Below, piece after piece: positions 1 through 9,004 of a DNA stretch of 64,000 nucleotides. The notes under the pieces were generated by a model. It saw only the letters and a program-made list of their open reading frames with translations, did no database searches and was not told the DNA's origin. Position numbers and translations under genes: made by a program. The DNA is from Cutibacterium namnetense (GTDB lineage Bacteria; Actinomycetota; Actinomycetes; Propionibacteriales; Propionibacteriaceae), in the NCBI RefSeq assembly GCF_001642025.1, contig NZ_LWHO01000001.1, positions 124,001 to 188,000 on the forward strand, given 5' to 3'. Each line of letters starts with the position of its first letter. The stretch's first letter is position 1.

Positions 1-345
1 GATGCCGCTCCCGGCCAATGGCACTGGGCCGAGGAATGGCGGATCGACATGATCCAGATGGTTCGCGACATCGGGGTCGAGGTGGCCCGGAGAGCCATGG
101 AAATGAGAGACGTCGAGCTGGCGTCCCGGGCTCTAGCCAGAGCTACCGTCGCCTGCCCCGAGGACGAGGTGTTGCTAGTGGCCCGCATCAAACTGGCGGA
201 TGAACTCGACGATCGCGGGGAGGTCGAAAGGCTGGTGTACGTACTGTCTCGTCAGGCGCGACGGCTTGGTGTGGACTTGTCAGAGGACACCATCACCGTC
301 CTGCAAGAGGTGATGGAAGGTCGCGCGCGGGCCAGGGTGGTCTGA
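1..345 (+). CDS. C-terminal fragment of BTAD/TPR-like protein
   Basis: The frame is open from the first base of the window and ends at a TGA at 343-345, so only about 114 C-terminal residues are visible. They are helical, with a TPR-like rhythm (an ARRAMEMRDVELASRALARA-like stretch, then LADELDDRGEVERL). This resembles the bacterial transcriptional activator domain found at the C-terminus of SARP-like and LysM-BTAD actinobacterial proteins. An internal ATG at 49 lies inside the continuous frame and is probably not the start. The function of the whole protein cannot be told from this piece, and the BTAD label is a moderate-confidence resemblance. Confidence 0.6.
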   Translation, partial: DAAPGQWHWAEEWRIDMIQMVRDIGVEVARRAMEMRDVELASRALARATVACPEDEVLLVARIKLADELDDRGEVERLVYVLSRQARRLGVDLSEDTITVLQEVMEGRARARVV

Positions 346-389
346 GGGTGTCCGCGATCAAGGTCGAGGGTGCCGCCACTATTGAGGCG

Positions 390-1733
390 TCACTCTTCGG
401 AGTTACCCGTAGGCAACCCGCCAAGAGCGCTGCCCTTGTCAAAAACATCGTTACCATGGACTTGAGTTGCTAGCGCGAAGATTACGGCCACCACGACGTA
501 GGCGATAGCTAGCCCGACTATGTGCGGGCCGGATAGTCCCTGGATGGGCAACACCAACGCAGCCAAGGCTGAACCTGCCACGAACATCGCGTTGTACACC
601 ATGTCGTAAGCGATGAACACGCGACCCTTGTAGACGTCAGTGATTTGTGCCTGACAAATGGTGTCGACACCGGCCTTGAGAGACTGGGCGAAGAGCCCGA
701 CGAGAAAGCCAGTCACGAGTAGACCCCAACGGTTAGGGATGGCACCGGGGAAGGCCTGGATGACCGCAGTTGCGATGAGGAGGGTGATAAGGGCACGACG
801 CATTCCTAGGCGATGCACCAACATGGGCATGAAGCCTGCCGAGAGCACAAATCCGGCACCCATAGCTACAGCCCAGACCGTCATGTCTGCCATGGCTCCG
901 TTGATGTCAGACTGCACATGGAATCGGTTACGGTACCCCAGAATCATCGCCACCGAATACACCCCGAACAGTACCCGCTGGGCGCCGATCAGCGTGAGGG
1001 AATGTCCCACCAGTGGCACCTTTCCCAGGTAGCGGAACCCATCCACCACATCCCCAGCTACCGCTCTCATCGTCCGGGAACGATCCACTAATGGCGGCCC
1101 AAGCTCCCGACGTGAAAACTGCAGCCCCAAGGCGACCGAGACTGCGAAGAGGGCCGCAGAAATGCAGAAAATGATCGTATCGGCGTGGTGCACAGGAATA
1201 TGGCGTCCGGCAATCATGCGCACTGCTGCAGCAACAATCGCACCGATCATGAGCCCTAGCGGGCCAATCGTTGGCATGATTGACGATGCCGTCAGGTAGT
1301 CGCGCTTGTCGATGGTGTATTCCAACCCAGCGACCAAGGCGGTGAGCAAAAACCGGTTCAGGCTCATCGCGATGAGCAACCCAATGAGCAAGGCCAGGTG
1401 AGAGGGCTTATCGCGCGCACCACCCCAGACCAAGATCCCCAGCCCGATCGCAATAAGGCAGCGCAGACCATCGGTATAGACGAGGATGCGCTGACGCGAC
1501 CAGCGGTCGAGCACGACGGAGACGAAGGGGCCAATGATGCTGAAGGGCAACAAGGTAATAGCCAACACCATGGCGATCGACCACGCGTCAGGCTGCTGCT
1601 CGGGGGAGAGTAGAACGTAGGAGGCCATCCCGACCTGTAGGGTGCCGTCAGCCGCCTGGGTGGCTACACGAACCCCGAGGATCTTGCGGAAATCGCGACG
1701 TCGCCACAGGTGGCGCAGTTTTTGCCAGAACAC
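390..1733 (-). CDS. MFS transporter
   Basis: This is a polytopic membrane protein with about 12 hydrophobic segments and the general look of a major facilitator superfamily exporter: LSPEQQPDAWSIAMVLAITL near the N-terminus and charged cytoplasmic loops such as VVLDRWSRQR, the MFS loop 2-3 type motif. The reading frame stays open to an ATG at 1811. I prefer the GTG at 1733 because AAGGAG sits five bases upstream of it and the protein then begins with the usual short cytoplasmic segment (FWQKLRHLWRRRDFRKI). The substrate is unknown. It converges with the partial gene ending at 345 and is divergent from fhs. No regulator is adjacent. Confidence 0.8.
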   Translation of the reverse strand: MFWQKLRHLWRRRDFRKILGVRVATQAADGTLQVGMASYVLLSPEQQPDAWSIAMVLAITLLPFSIIGPFVSVVLDRWSRQRILVYTDGLRCLIAIGLGILVWGGARDKPSHLALLIGLLIAMSLNRFLLTALVAGLEYTIDKRDYLTASSIMPTIGPLGLMIGAIVAAAVRMIAGRHIPVHHADTIIFCISAALFAVSVALGLQFSRRELGPPLVDRSRTMRAVAGDVVDGFRYLGKVPLVGHSLTLIGAQRVLFGVYSVAMILGYRNRFHVQSDINGAMADMTVWAVAMGAGFVLSAGFMPMLVHRLGMRRALITLLIATAVIQAFPGAIPNRWGLLVTGFLVGLFAQSLKAGVDTICQAQITDVYKGRVFIAYDMVYNAMFVAGSALAALVLPIQGLSGPHIVGLAIAYVVVAVIFALATQVHGNDVFDKGSALGGLPTGNSEE

Positions 1734-2086
1734 GTGGTCTCCTTCGGGCTGGCCTTTACTGATCTTAAAGGGTGAACCGAAGAACAGTCGCCGGGGCCAT
1801 CTCAACGGCACGGCAAGGTTGGCCTTATTAGCGGCGCTGTAAGAACGAAGTGGCGTGAGTAGTTTGGCCCCGACACCCGTCGTGCGGCAACCCGGGGTGG
1901 GCTTGTGATGAGGGAGACATCATGACAGAACTCGAAAGGGCCTAGGATTCTTCTAGGAGAATCTAGGTGACACGTGACGACATCAAAACGCTACGCTGCC
2001 GCGACGAGCGAGATCATGGCCGGCCACCATGATGCGCTGCAGGTATGCAGAGAAGCGATCAACACGTCATGATTGGAGCTATGACG
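1734..2086. other. Intergenic region between MFS gene and fhs
   Basis: About 350 bases separate the divergent MFS and fhs starts, so promoters for both should lie here. The only structure I can point to is an imperfect palindrome at 1941-1967. I see no coding sequence with a convincing ribosome site, no tRNA and no recognisable riboswitch. Confidence 0.6.
1941..1967. promoter_or_regulatory. Imperfect palindrome upstream of fhs
   Basis: CCTAGGATTCT is followed by TCTAGG and then AGAATCTAGG. The inner arms GATTCT/AGAATC pair perfectly and the outer arms nearly so. There is no T-run, so a terminator is unlikely. It lies about 120 bases before the fhs start and could be an operator for fhs or the divergent MFS gene. 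The function is not known. Confidence 0.4.
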
Positions 2087-3778
2087 ATGAAGTCGGATCT
2101 TGAAATTGCTCGGGAGGCTCACCTCGACCCTATCGAGAAGGTCGCAGCCCGGGCCGGCATTGATGCGAAGTATCTGGAGCCTTATGGGCGTGACGTTGCG
2201 AAGGTCGACCCTGACGTCATCAAAGACAACAGGGATCACCCTCGCGGTAAATATGTCGTCGTCACGGCCATGACCCCAACGCCCCTTGGCGAGGGCAAAA
2301 CGACTACCGCTGTTGGTCTAGCCCAGGGACTAGAGAAGATCGGCAAGCACAGCGTCTTGGCCCTGCGCCAACCGTCGATGGGTCCGACGTTCGGAATCAA
2401 GGGCGGTGCCGCTGGCGCCGGGTACTCCCAAGTGCTGCCGATGGAGAAGCTCAATCTGCACCTGACCGGTGACTTCCACGCGATCGGCGCAGCTCACAAC
2501 CTGCTTGCCGCCATGATCGACAACCACCTGCATCAAGGCAATGAACTCGACATCGAACCTCACTCGATCACGTGGCGTCGCGTTGTCGATATCAACGACC
2601 GTGCCCTGCGCAACACCATCGTCGGTCTGGGATCGAGGGTTGACGGGGTCCCCCGCGAGACCGGATTTGATATCACTGCTGCCAGCGAGGTTGGCGTCAT
2701 CCTGGCCCTGGCCACCTCCTTGTCTGACCTGCGTGCTCGCTTGGGGCGCATTGTCGTCGGCTACAACCGTGCTAAGAAGCCAGTAACTGCCGAAGATCTG
2801 CACGCTGCCGGATCAATGGCTGTCATCCTCAAAGACGCCCTCAAGCCGAACTTGTTGCAAACCACCGAGAACAGCCCGGTACTCGTCCACGCTGGGCCCT
2901 TCGGCAATATCGCTACCGGCAACTCCTCGGTCATGGCAGACCGCGTCGGTATCGGTTGCGGCGACTACCTACTCACCGAGGCTGGCTTCGGCGCTGACAT
3001 GGGAGCCGAGCGGTTCTTCAACATCAAATGCCGCATCGGCGGGATGCGCCCTGACGCTGCCGTCCTCGTCGTCACCGTGCGTGCCCTTAAGACCCACGCC
3101 GGTCGCTACCAGGTCGTCCCCGGAAAACCCTTGCCCGAGGCGATGCTCGAGGACAACCCTGACGACGTGCTTGCTGGTGGCGCTAACCTGCGTAAGCACA
3201 TCGAGATTGTGCGCGAGTTTGGCGTCTCCCCGGTTGTCGCTCTCAATGTTTTCCCGACTGATTACCCCGACGAGATTGACGCGGTCCGTAAGGTCGCTGA
3301 GGCTGCCGGAGCCCACTTCGCCTCCTCGACCCACGTCGTCGATGGCGGTGGCGGTGCGGTCGACTTGGCTCGCGCGGTCGTCACAGCCTGTGACCAGAAG
3401 ACCGCCTTCCGCTACACCTATGACCTTGAGGATTCCTTGGTCGAGAAACTCACCAAAATTGCTACCAAGGTTTACGGGGCTGACGGGATCGACATCGCCC
3501 CGGCGGCAGCTAAGGAATTGGCCCACTTCGAGGACCTCGGCTACGGCACATTCCCGGTCGTCATCGCGAAAACTCATCTGTCCCTGTCCCATGACCCATC
3601 CCTCAAGGGTGCCCCGACCGGGTGGCGGCTGCCCGTGCGCGAGGTGAGGGCTGCCGTCGGAGCTGGGTACATCTACGCGATTTGCGGCGACATGCGCACT
3701 ATGCCGGGTCTGGGCCGTCACCCGGCTGCCGAAAGGATTGATATCGACGATAACGGCGAGACCATCGGACTTTTCTGA
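2087..3778 (+). CDS. fhs: Formate-tetrahydrofolate ligase
   Basis: The enzyme joins formate to tetrahydrofolate with ATP to give 10-formyl-THF, feeding purine and formyl-Met synthesis and formate assimilation in the cytoplasm. The sequence has the family P-loop region TPLGEGKTTTAVGLAQGL, the RQPSMGPTFGIKGGAAGAGY substrate loop and the LTGDFHAIGAAHNLLAA segment. Its length of about 563 residues matches the usual 550-560. The frame opens at 2045, but the ATG at 2087 has GGAG eight bases upstream and gives the expected N-terminus (MKSDLEIAREAHLDPI), whereas the ATG at 2081 is too close to the same GGAG. The gene stands alone and is followed by a strong hairpin terminator, so it is probably monocistronic. 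Confidence 0.97.
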   Translation: MKSDLEIAREAHLDPIEKVAARAGIDAKYLEPYGRDVAKVDPDVIKDNRDHPRGKYVVVTAMTPTPLGEGKTTTAVGLAQGLEKIGKHSVLALRQPSMGPTFGIKGGAAGAGYSQVLPMEKLNLHLTGDFHAIGAAHNLLAAMIDNHLHQGNELDIEPHSITWRRVVDINDRALRNTIVGLGSRVDGVPRETGFDITAASEVGVILALATSLSDLRARLGRIVVGYNRAKKPVTAEDLHAAGSMAVILKDALKPNLLQTTENSPVLVHAGPFGNIATGNSSVMADRVGIGCGDYLLTEAGFGADMGAERFFNIKCRIGGMRPDAAVLVVTVRALKTHAGRYQVVPGKPLPEAMLEDNPDDVLAGGANLRKHIEIVREFGVSPVVALNVFPTDYPDEIDAVRKVAEAAGAHFASSTHVVDGGGGAVDLARAVVTACDQKTAFRYTYDLEDSLVEKLTKIATKVYGADGIDIAPAAAKELAHFEDLGYGTFPVVIAKTHLSLSHDPSLKGAPTGWRLPVREVRAAVGAGYIYAICGDMRTMPGLGRHPAAERIDIDDNGETIGLF

Positions 3779-3788
3779 CACCAGCGGT

Positions 3789-3819
3789 TCGGGGACGCGG
3801 AACGGTACCGCGTCCCCGA
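3789..3819 (+). terminator. Rho-independent-type terminator after fhs
   Basis: TCGGGGACGCGG (3789-3800) pairs perfectly over 12 bp with CCGCGTCCCCGA (3808-3819) around a 7-base loop, eleven bases after the fhs stop. The T-run that follows is weak (GCTAGTTTCAT). Confidence 0.85.
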
Positions 3820-3853
3820 GCTAGTTTCATGCGGGGGTGGTTTGTCGCAGGGG

Positions 3854-4267
3854 ATGTCGTACCCTCAATTCGTGGCCAGCAAACGAACCGAGGATGCCCG
3901 CCTCCGTATGGAGTTTGAGGAGAAAGCGCGCCGTCAGGAAGCTGCGCAGGCTCAGCGACTTATTGACGATTTTCTCGTTACGGCTCGCGTTAAGGGGATG
4001 ACACCAGTGCCACTGCGTGCCCAACTTATGGACGGTCACGAGGCGCGCACTGACAAACGAGGCTGGTACCTCAACGCTCAACATTCCCTCGCCATCGGGG
4101 AGAACGGGGAGTATTACCACCTCGTCGTGCCCGGCGGTGCTGTCGAGCGACTGCGCGGGGTCAAGCTTCACCCTTCCCTGCCACCGATGCACATTGGCCG
4201 AGGTGGTCGCGACGGTGAGACTGGAGACCTCAAAGAGTTCTTAACGTGGCTGATTGACCGTCGTTAG
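3854..4267 (+). CDS. Conserved small hypothetical protein
   Basis: I do not recognise this protein of about 137 residues. It begins with a charged helix (SKRTEDARLRMEFEEKARRQ), probably a short coiled coil. A compact beta-rich domain follows, containing GWYLNAQHSLAIGENGEYYHLVV, with conserved-looking Trp and Tyr residues and no membrane segment. The start is uncertain: the ATG at 3854 is preferred, and an in-frame TTG at 3842 is possible. Neither has an ideally spaced ribosome site. The stop codon overlaps the stop of the convergent membrane-protein gene by three bases, so neither gene has room for its own terminator in between. Confidence 0.65.
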   Translation: MSYPQFVASKRTEDARLRMEFEEKARRQEAAQAQRLIDDFLVTARVKGMTPVPLRAQLMDGHEARTDKRGWYLNAQHSLAIGENGEYYHLVVPGGAVERLRGVKLHPSLPPMHIGRGGRDGETGDLKEFLTWLIDRR

Positions 4268-4794
4268 GCTTCGACGGTCGCCGCGGTGTGACGCTGACCA
4301 CCTATTCGACGGCGGCTCTTGGACTTCAAGTAGTCACGTCCGAACCATGCTGTCACCACGATCGCGCTGGCGAGGAATCCCCAGGGGATGAGACGCATGC
4401 CCAGGATGGTGTGGTCGCGTACCGTCACGATGGCGTCATCTGGATGACTCGGTGTGGCCTGGATAACCAGATCGACCTTCTGACCCACGTGGTACTTCTT
4501 AACGTCCCGGTAGGGGTTCGATGAGACCGTGTCCGTCACCCCATCGTAGGTATACGAAATGAGCGCAACATGGCCGCCTTCAGCGTGCATGAGGTACCGG
4601 GTGGCGCCCGTGCTGACTGAGTGGTGCAAGTAGACAGCTGTAACGGTGCCCTGGATGATCTGACCATCATGGATGAAATCGTCGCTGCGGTCAGCCAGTA
4701 CGAGGTACAGGCCCCCCACGGTCGCGAGATAGATCACGCCGAGCAAAGCCATGACACGCTTGAACTTCGTCACAGCGAACAGCATACGTTGCAC
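4264..4794 (-). CDS. DUF3592-like membrane protein
   Basis: The protein of about 176 residues has one N-terminal transmembrane helix (residues ~14-34), an extracytoplasmic beta-rich domain of about 90 residues (GTVTAVYLHHSVSTG ... VGQKVDLVIQ) and a second helix near residue 135, followed by a basic tail. This layout resembles DUF3592 proteins, whose function is unknown. The start is a GTG with AGAGGG eight bases upstream. An ATG three codons further in is the alternative. It lies 15 bases after the sigma-like gene on the same strand and is probably co-transcribed with it. Confidence 0.65.
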   Translation of the reverse strand: MQRMLFAVTKFKRVMALLGVIYLATVGGLYLVLADRSDDFIHDGQIIQGTVTAVYLHHSVSTGATRYLMHAEGGHVALISYTYDGVTDTVSSNPYRDVKKYHVGQKVDLVIQATPSHPDDAIVTVRDHTILGMRLIPWGFLASAIVVTAWFGRDYLKSKSRRRIGGQRHTAATVEA

Positions 4795-4809
4795 CCATCA
4801 CAACCCTCT

Positions 4810-5484
4810 TCATGACGCGGCGAGTAGCTCGTCACGGCGCTGCCGCATGGCCCTACTCGCCCGAGAACAGTGAGCTCGCACCGCTGTGGCACTGGTGTTG
4901 TGGCGTTGTGCGGCGGTAGCGCAGTCCAATGCCTCCACCCACACACTGCGCAATATTGGCGCGCTGGCCGGGGTGATGATTCCGAGCTTCTCAGCTGAGC
5001 TGAGCAGGTCCGACGCGACCCGCCCTGGCTCGTGAACCTCTGGTGCGCTGACGTCGATCGATTCGACAAGGGTCTCCCGGCTGCTGCGTTGGCGTCGAGA
5101 TGAGATGGCATGCAGACAGTCCAAGGCCACATTCAGGCACACCTTATTGGTACGGGACAAAGGGAAATTGGCGATAATCACCCAAGCCTCACCGATGTAA
5201 TCGTCCAGACAGGCCTGACGATCGCGGCTGGCGATCATGACCAGGGTGGGAATAACCGCCTGGATCAGTGCCATCCCGGCGAATTCGGTGGTTTGGCCTG
5301 CCCCACTTCGGACGGCGATGAGGGCGCGAAGCGCGGCAGCGTCGTCTTGGCGCAGTTGCTGGGGAAGGTTCTCTGGGCGGCACCCGCGACAGATCAAGTC
5401 AATGTGCCATGAGGCGCGGGGGTGGGAGCACAACTCCTGCCAGAGGCAGCGGAGGCGGCGGGCTGTGGTGGACGTGCAGGTCAT
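4810..5484 (-). CDS. Sigma-70 region 4-like DNA-binding protein
   Basis: The protein has about 224 residues. The last 40 (CATAAQRHNTSATAVRAHCS, then basic residues) look like the helix-turn-helix of sigma region 4. The middle (residues ~75-130) is helical and could be a degenerate sigma region 2. The N-terminus is Cys/Arg rich (IDLICRGCR) and may bind metal. An ATG start with AAAGG eight bases upstream supports the call. The gene is followed by the DUF3592-like gene. Four direct copies of GGTGTTGTC/GGTGTTGCC lie just upstream, and a further copy overlaps the ribosome site, which suggests specific regulation. It may be a divergent sigma factor or a replication/mobile-element regulator. Confidence 0.5.
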   Translation of the reverse strand: MTCTSTTARRLRCLWQELCSHPRASWHIDLICRGCRPENLPQQLRQDDAAALRALIAVRSGAGQTTEFAGMALIQAVIPTLVMIASRDRQACLDDYIGEAWVIIANFPLSRTNKVCLNVALDCLHAISSRRQRSSRETLVESIDVSAPEVHEPGRVASDLLSSAEKLGIITPASAPILRSVWVEALDCATAAQRHNTSATAVRAHCSRASRAMRQRRDELLAAS

Positions 5485-5527
5485 GGCAACACCTTTCGGG
5501 TGGGCGATGCCCTAAGCCCATCAGCAT

Positions 5528-5590
5528 GGTGTTGTCTGCGGTGTTGCCCACATCGGTCTAGGTGTTGTCCTTCTGCACGCGGGTGTTGTC
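5528..5590 (-). promoter_or_regulatory. Four phased GGTGTTGYC direct repeats
   Basis: Copies of GGTGTTGTC or GGTGTTGCC start at 5528, 5540, 5561 and 5582, with spacings of 12, 21 and 21 bases (the last two are two helical turns). An oppositely oriented copy covers 5485-5493, next to the ribosome site of the sigma-like gene. The position upstream of the gene start at 5484 and the phasing point to a binding array for a regulator, possibly the gene's own product. Confidence 0.5.
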
Positions 5591-5608
5591 CGCTTAACCG
5601 TTGCGAAA

Positions 5609-5640
5609 AACCGGCCGTGCCCCCAAGGACACGGCCGGTT
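5609..5640 (-). terminator. Terminator of the FtsX-type ABC operon
   Basis: On the minus strand AACCGGCCGTG pairs perfectly over 11 bp with CACGGCCGGTT around a 10-base loop and runs directly into TTTTT. It lies 30 bases after the permease stop at 5670, which is the classic intrinsic terminator layout. Confidence 0.92.
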
Positions 5641-5669
5641 CATCACATGCTGACTTCCTGTACGAGGCC

Positions 5670-8144
5670 TCACTCGTCGGCGAGAGCCTCAGTCGGAATC
5701 GCCTTGGCAGCCCGCCTACCCGGCAACACCGAGGCCAGGCATGCCGCCACCAGGCAGATCGCGACAAGGCCGAGGGTCCATGGCCAATCGATTGAGAAGT
5801 GCAATGGGATGGTGTCCGAGGCGACCCGGAATACCGACCGGATGCCCAGCCAGGCGAAGTAGAACCCAGCTACCATCCCGACGATGACGCCGACCATTCC
5901 GACCTGGATCGACTCGTACAGCAGCATCAACCTCAATCCACGCCTCTGCATGCCCATGGCTCGCAACAGTGCAGACTCCCGACGTCGCTCCAACACCGAC
6001 AGGCTCAACGTGTTGGCCACGCCGATGAGGGCGATGAGCACTGCCACGCCGAGCAAGGCCGTCATCACCATCAGCAGGAAGTTGAGGATCAGCTCGACGA
6101 TGCCGCCGATGAGGGCACCTCCACCGATGTCCATGTGCTGCGAATCATTACTCGGCATGGACGTCATGACCGTCAGAATCGAGGCCAGATTGCTACGGTC
6201 ATTCAAGTGGACCCAGATGGACTGGTCACCCACGGAAGGCACGATCTTCTCCATGTCCTCCTGACTGACCACGACGTCGTCTTCAGAAAGCCCGTGGACC
6301 TTCGTGACGTTGAGAGTCACCTTGCCCTTGGAAGACGCGAAGGTCATGGTCTTTGGCGGGTTGCTTACAGAGGTCACCAGTGCGACCCCCGGCTTCATCT
6401 CCTTGGCGATTGAGGGTGCTACCTTGGCGATCTCGTCAGGGTTTCCGGACAATATATGGGCGTGAGGGGACAGATCACTGTCGGCAAACCCACCCTTGAG
6501 GACGATGGAGTCCTTAACGTTCGGCAGGTCTTGCACCGTCTTGACGGCCGATTTGTCGAGAGTCCCCGTCGTCTCCTGGCCGGTATGCCGGTCGTAGGAC
6601 GGGCGGTTCGTGAGGGTGACGTCGATGGGGAAATGCTCGTTGATCTGGTCCATGACCGTCGTGCGCGTCGTCGAGATACCCACCTGCAAGGTCACTGACA
6701 AACCGATAGCCAACATGAGGGCTACCGCAGTCAGAGAAGTGCGAGTCGGGTTGCGGTTGGCATTTGAGGTTGATAGCCGGGCGGTCGGCCCGAGCGGCCG
6801 TAGGAGGAATCCCATGGCGCGGATCAACCACGGCACATACAGCGGGGTCGCGATGAGCAAAGTCGCAGACAGGCAGACTGCTGACAAAATCGCCATCACG
6901 ATGATCGATGTGCCGGTCCCAACTATTGCGCCCACAGATAGTGCTATCCCAGCCACTGCAAGCAAAGAGCAGATGATGATCCTTGCGATACCGGTGCGAC
7001 GCTTCTGCTCCACCGTCGGTACTGGGCGCAATGCCTCCAACGGAGCCACTCGGGTTGCCCGCAATGCCGGCAGGAAGGCCGCCAGCACAGTGATGGCAAT
7101 GCCAATGAGGAACTCGACGATAATGTCCCCCCACGGCCACGTTAACCCGAAAGCCAAGGCCCCGGTATAGGCTACGCCGGCAACGGTTAACAGGATGCCG
7201 AGCACGACCCCCAGCGCAGATCCGAGGACACCGAGCACGATCGCCTCGGCGAGGACACGTCGTCTCACCTGCCCGCTCGACGCCCCAACAGCCCTCATGA
7301 GGCCGATTTGGCGACGTCGCTGAGCCAACAAGATGAGGAACGTCGTCGTGATGATGATCGCTCCCACCAGCAGGGCGACAGCACCGAAGACCATGAGCAT
7401 GTACTTGGTGACGTCGAAGTCCTGGGTGAGGTCATTGATGGTTTTCTTCTGGAAAGAGGCAGCTGTCGAGATCGTGGCGCCGGTGTCGCCGTGAGTATTG
7501 AACTGCGGCGCGTCCTTGACCTTCGGCAGGGTCTTTTCGAGGTTGGCGACGAGTTGCTCGGGCGTCGTTCCGTTCTTGGCCTTGACGACCCAGGTGTCGG
7601 GGTCTTGGCTAGGGAGCAGGCTCACGTAGGCCGGAGCGGTTTGCAGAGCCGAGGGATCGTCGGTGATGCCGACCACCTTGACGCTATGACCGCTCAACTC
7701 GACGGTATCGCCAATGCCGGCGTGGAGATCCTTAGCGGCGTCCTCAGACAGAGCGACCTCGTTGGCCTTCGAGGGCCAGGACCCATCCTTGATCGCCGAC
7801 CAGCGGAAGGGCTCTGACGGAACCTGGTGGAGGTCGATCATCACCGAATCGTGATTGTGGGCTGCCGGCATGGACATCGACGACACGGTGTCAACGGCCC
7901 CGACTCCCTGGGTTTCCTTAATGGCCTGGGTGACCGCATTGGGGTCGGCATCAGTTCCGCCGGTGTCGACGACGACGTCGGCCTTCGAGGTGGCGACGGC
8001 CTGTTCCTTGCCGAGTGCCACACCCTGGGTGCGTACGAACATCGAGATGCCGACGAGAAACCCGACCGATACGGCAATGGCAATAAGGGTTGCGGCCACC
8101 CGACCTGGATGGTGGCGCAGCTCTCTGAGAGCCTCAGTGAACAT
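5670..8144 (-). CDS. FtsX/MacB-type ABC transporter permease
   Basis: The 824-residue permease has two FtsX repeats. It has an N-terminal transmembrane helix (residues ~17-38) after a basic start (LRELRHHPGRVAAT). A large periplasm-facing MacB-like domain follows (~45-240), then three helices (~250-370), a second transmembrane and extracellular domain unit, and three C-terminal helices. Motifs such as RRRQIGLMRAVGAS and RRRESALLRAMGMQ are typical of the coupling loops. It overlaps the ATPase gene by one base (TGATG), so the two are translationally coupled. The pair probably exports or resists a membrane-active compound. With a response regulator next door, a bacitracin- or antimicrobial-peptide-type resistance role is plausible but unproven. 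Confidence 0.93.
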   Translation of the reverse strand: MFTEALRELRHHPGRVAATLIAIAVSVGFLVGISMFVRTQGVALGKEQAVATSKADVVVDTGGTDADPNAVTQAIKETQGVGAVDTVSSMSMPAAHNHDSVMIDLHQVPSEPFRWSAIKDGSWPSKANEVALSEDAAKDLHAGIGDTVELSGHSVKVVGITDDPSALQTAPAYVSLLPSQDPDTWVVKAKNGTTPEQLVANLEKTLPKVKDAPQFNTHGDTGATISTAASFQKKTINDLTQDFDVTKYMLMVFGAVALLVGAIIITTTFLILLAQRRRQIGLMRAVGASSGQVRRRVLAEAIVLGVLGSALGVVLGILLTVAGVAYTGALAFGLTWPWGDIIVEFLIGIAITVLAAFLPALRATRVAPLEALRPVPTVEQKRRTGIARIIICSLLAVAGIALSVGAIVGTGTSIIVMAILSAVCLSATLLIATPLYVPWLIRAMGFLLRPLGPTARLSTSNANRNPTRTSLTAVALMLAIGLSVTLQVGISTTRTTVMDQINEHFPIDVTLTNRPSYDRHTGQETTGTLDKSAVKTVQDLPNVKDSIVLKGGFADSDLSPHAHILSGNPDEIAKVAPSIAKEMKPGVALVTSVSNPPKTMTFASSKGKVTLNVTKVHGLSEDDVVVSQEDMEKIVPSVGDQSIWVHLNDRSNLASILTVMTSMPSNDSQHMDIGGGALIGGIVELILNFLLMVMTALLGVAVLIALIGVANTLSLSVLERRRESALLRAMGMQRRGLRLMLLYESIQVGMVGVIVGMVAGFYFAWLGIRSVFRVASDTIPLHFSIDWPWTLGLVAICLVAACLASVLPGRRAAKAIPTEALADE

Positions 8145-9004
8145 CAGCCCTCCAATCCGGCCATTGCCTCACTCACCGATTCGGCGGTGGGAGAGGCAAG
8201 GTCGTCGACGATATGACCGTCTAACAACATGAGGGCGCGGTCGGCATAGGATGCAGCCTTCGCGTCGTGAGTGACCATGATGATCGTCTGTCCCAGATCG
8301 TCGACGCAGTGGCGCAGGTAACCCAACAAGTTTGCGCCTGACTTTGAGTCCAACGCGCCGGTGGGCTCGTCAGCGAAGACGACGTGCGGCTTGGTGATCA
8401 TGGCTCGGGCGCAAGCGACGCGCTGCTGCTGGCCGCCCGACATCTCCGAGGGACGATGCTTAAGCCGGTCGCCGATACCCAGACCGGTGATCAACTGATC
8501 CCACAGCGCCATATCAGGCTTGCGGCCAGCCAGGTCCAGAGGCAGCAGGATGTTTTCCTCGGCGGTGAGCATCGGCAGCAGGTTGAACGACTGAAAGATA
8601 AACCCGACATTGTCGCGGCGCAGGGTCGTCAGCTTGGCGTCAGGAAGACTCGAAATCTCGTTGCCAGCCAGGAATACTCGCCCGGAGGTGATACGGTCCA
8701 GGCCAGCCAGACAGTGCATGAGGGTCGACTTGCCGGATCCTGACGGGCCCATGATCGCGGTGAAGGTGCCACGGGTGAAGCGAACGTCGATCGAGTTCAG
8801 AGCAGTGACGCGGGTCTCCCCCTGCCCGAAGACCTTGGTGAGTTGCATACCGGCTGCGGCATCGGTCTCGATGGGAGTGTTGAGGAGTCCGGGAGCGAGG
8901 CCGCCATGTCGCAGTGGTTCGAACGGTCTCGGCTCGCTCGGCATCGCATGGCTCGGCCAGTGCTGGGGTTCGTCGGATTCGTAAAGTCGGTCGTGGTCGC
9001 TCAT
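8144..9004 (-). CDS. ABC transporter ATP-binding protein (MacB/LolD type)
   Basis: The protein has a Walker A (GPSGSGKST), a Q-loop (FIFQSFNLLPMLTAEEN), the signature MSGGQQQR, a Walker B with catalytic Glu (VVFADEPTGALDS) and an H-loop (MVTHD), so it is a complete ATPase. The LDSKSGANLL wording is typical of the MacB/LolD group that pairs with FtsX permeases. Candidate starts are ATGs at 9034, 9016 and 9004. The last has AAAGG four bases upstream and is used here. The stop overlaps the permease start. A promoter should lie in 9035-9129 together with the end of the response-regulator gene. Confidence 0.94.
   Translation of the reverse strand: MSDHDRLYESDEPQHWPSHAMPSEPRPFEPLRHGGLAPGLLNTPIETDAAAGMQLTKVFGQGETRVTALNSIDVRFTRGTFTAIMGPSGSGKSTLMHCLAGLDRITSGRVFLAGNEISSLPDAKLTTLRRDNVGFIFQSFNLLPMLTAEENILLPLDLAGRKPDMALWDQLITGLGIGDRLKHRPSEMSGGQQQRVACARAMITKPHVVFADEPTGALDSKSGANLLGYLRHCVDDLGQTIIMVTHDAKAASYADRALMLLDGHIVDDLASPTAESVSEAMAGLEG

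Noticed and set aside
2969-3781. 270-codon frame antisense to fhs
   Set aside because: A shadow of a highly conserved gene, with no ribosome site or family features.
5528-5590. GGTGTTGTC repeats as a CRISPR array
   Set aside because: Units are only nine bases, with 3-12 base gaps and no longer repeat or cas genes nearby.
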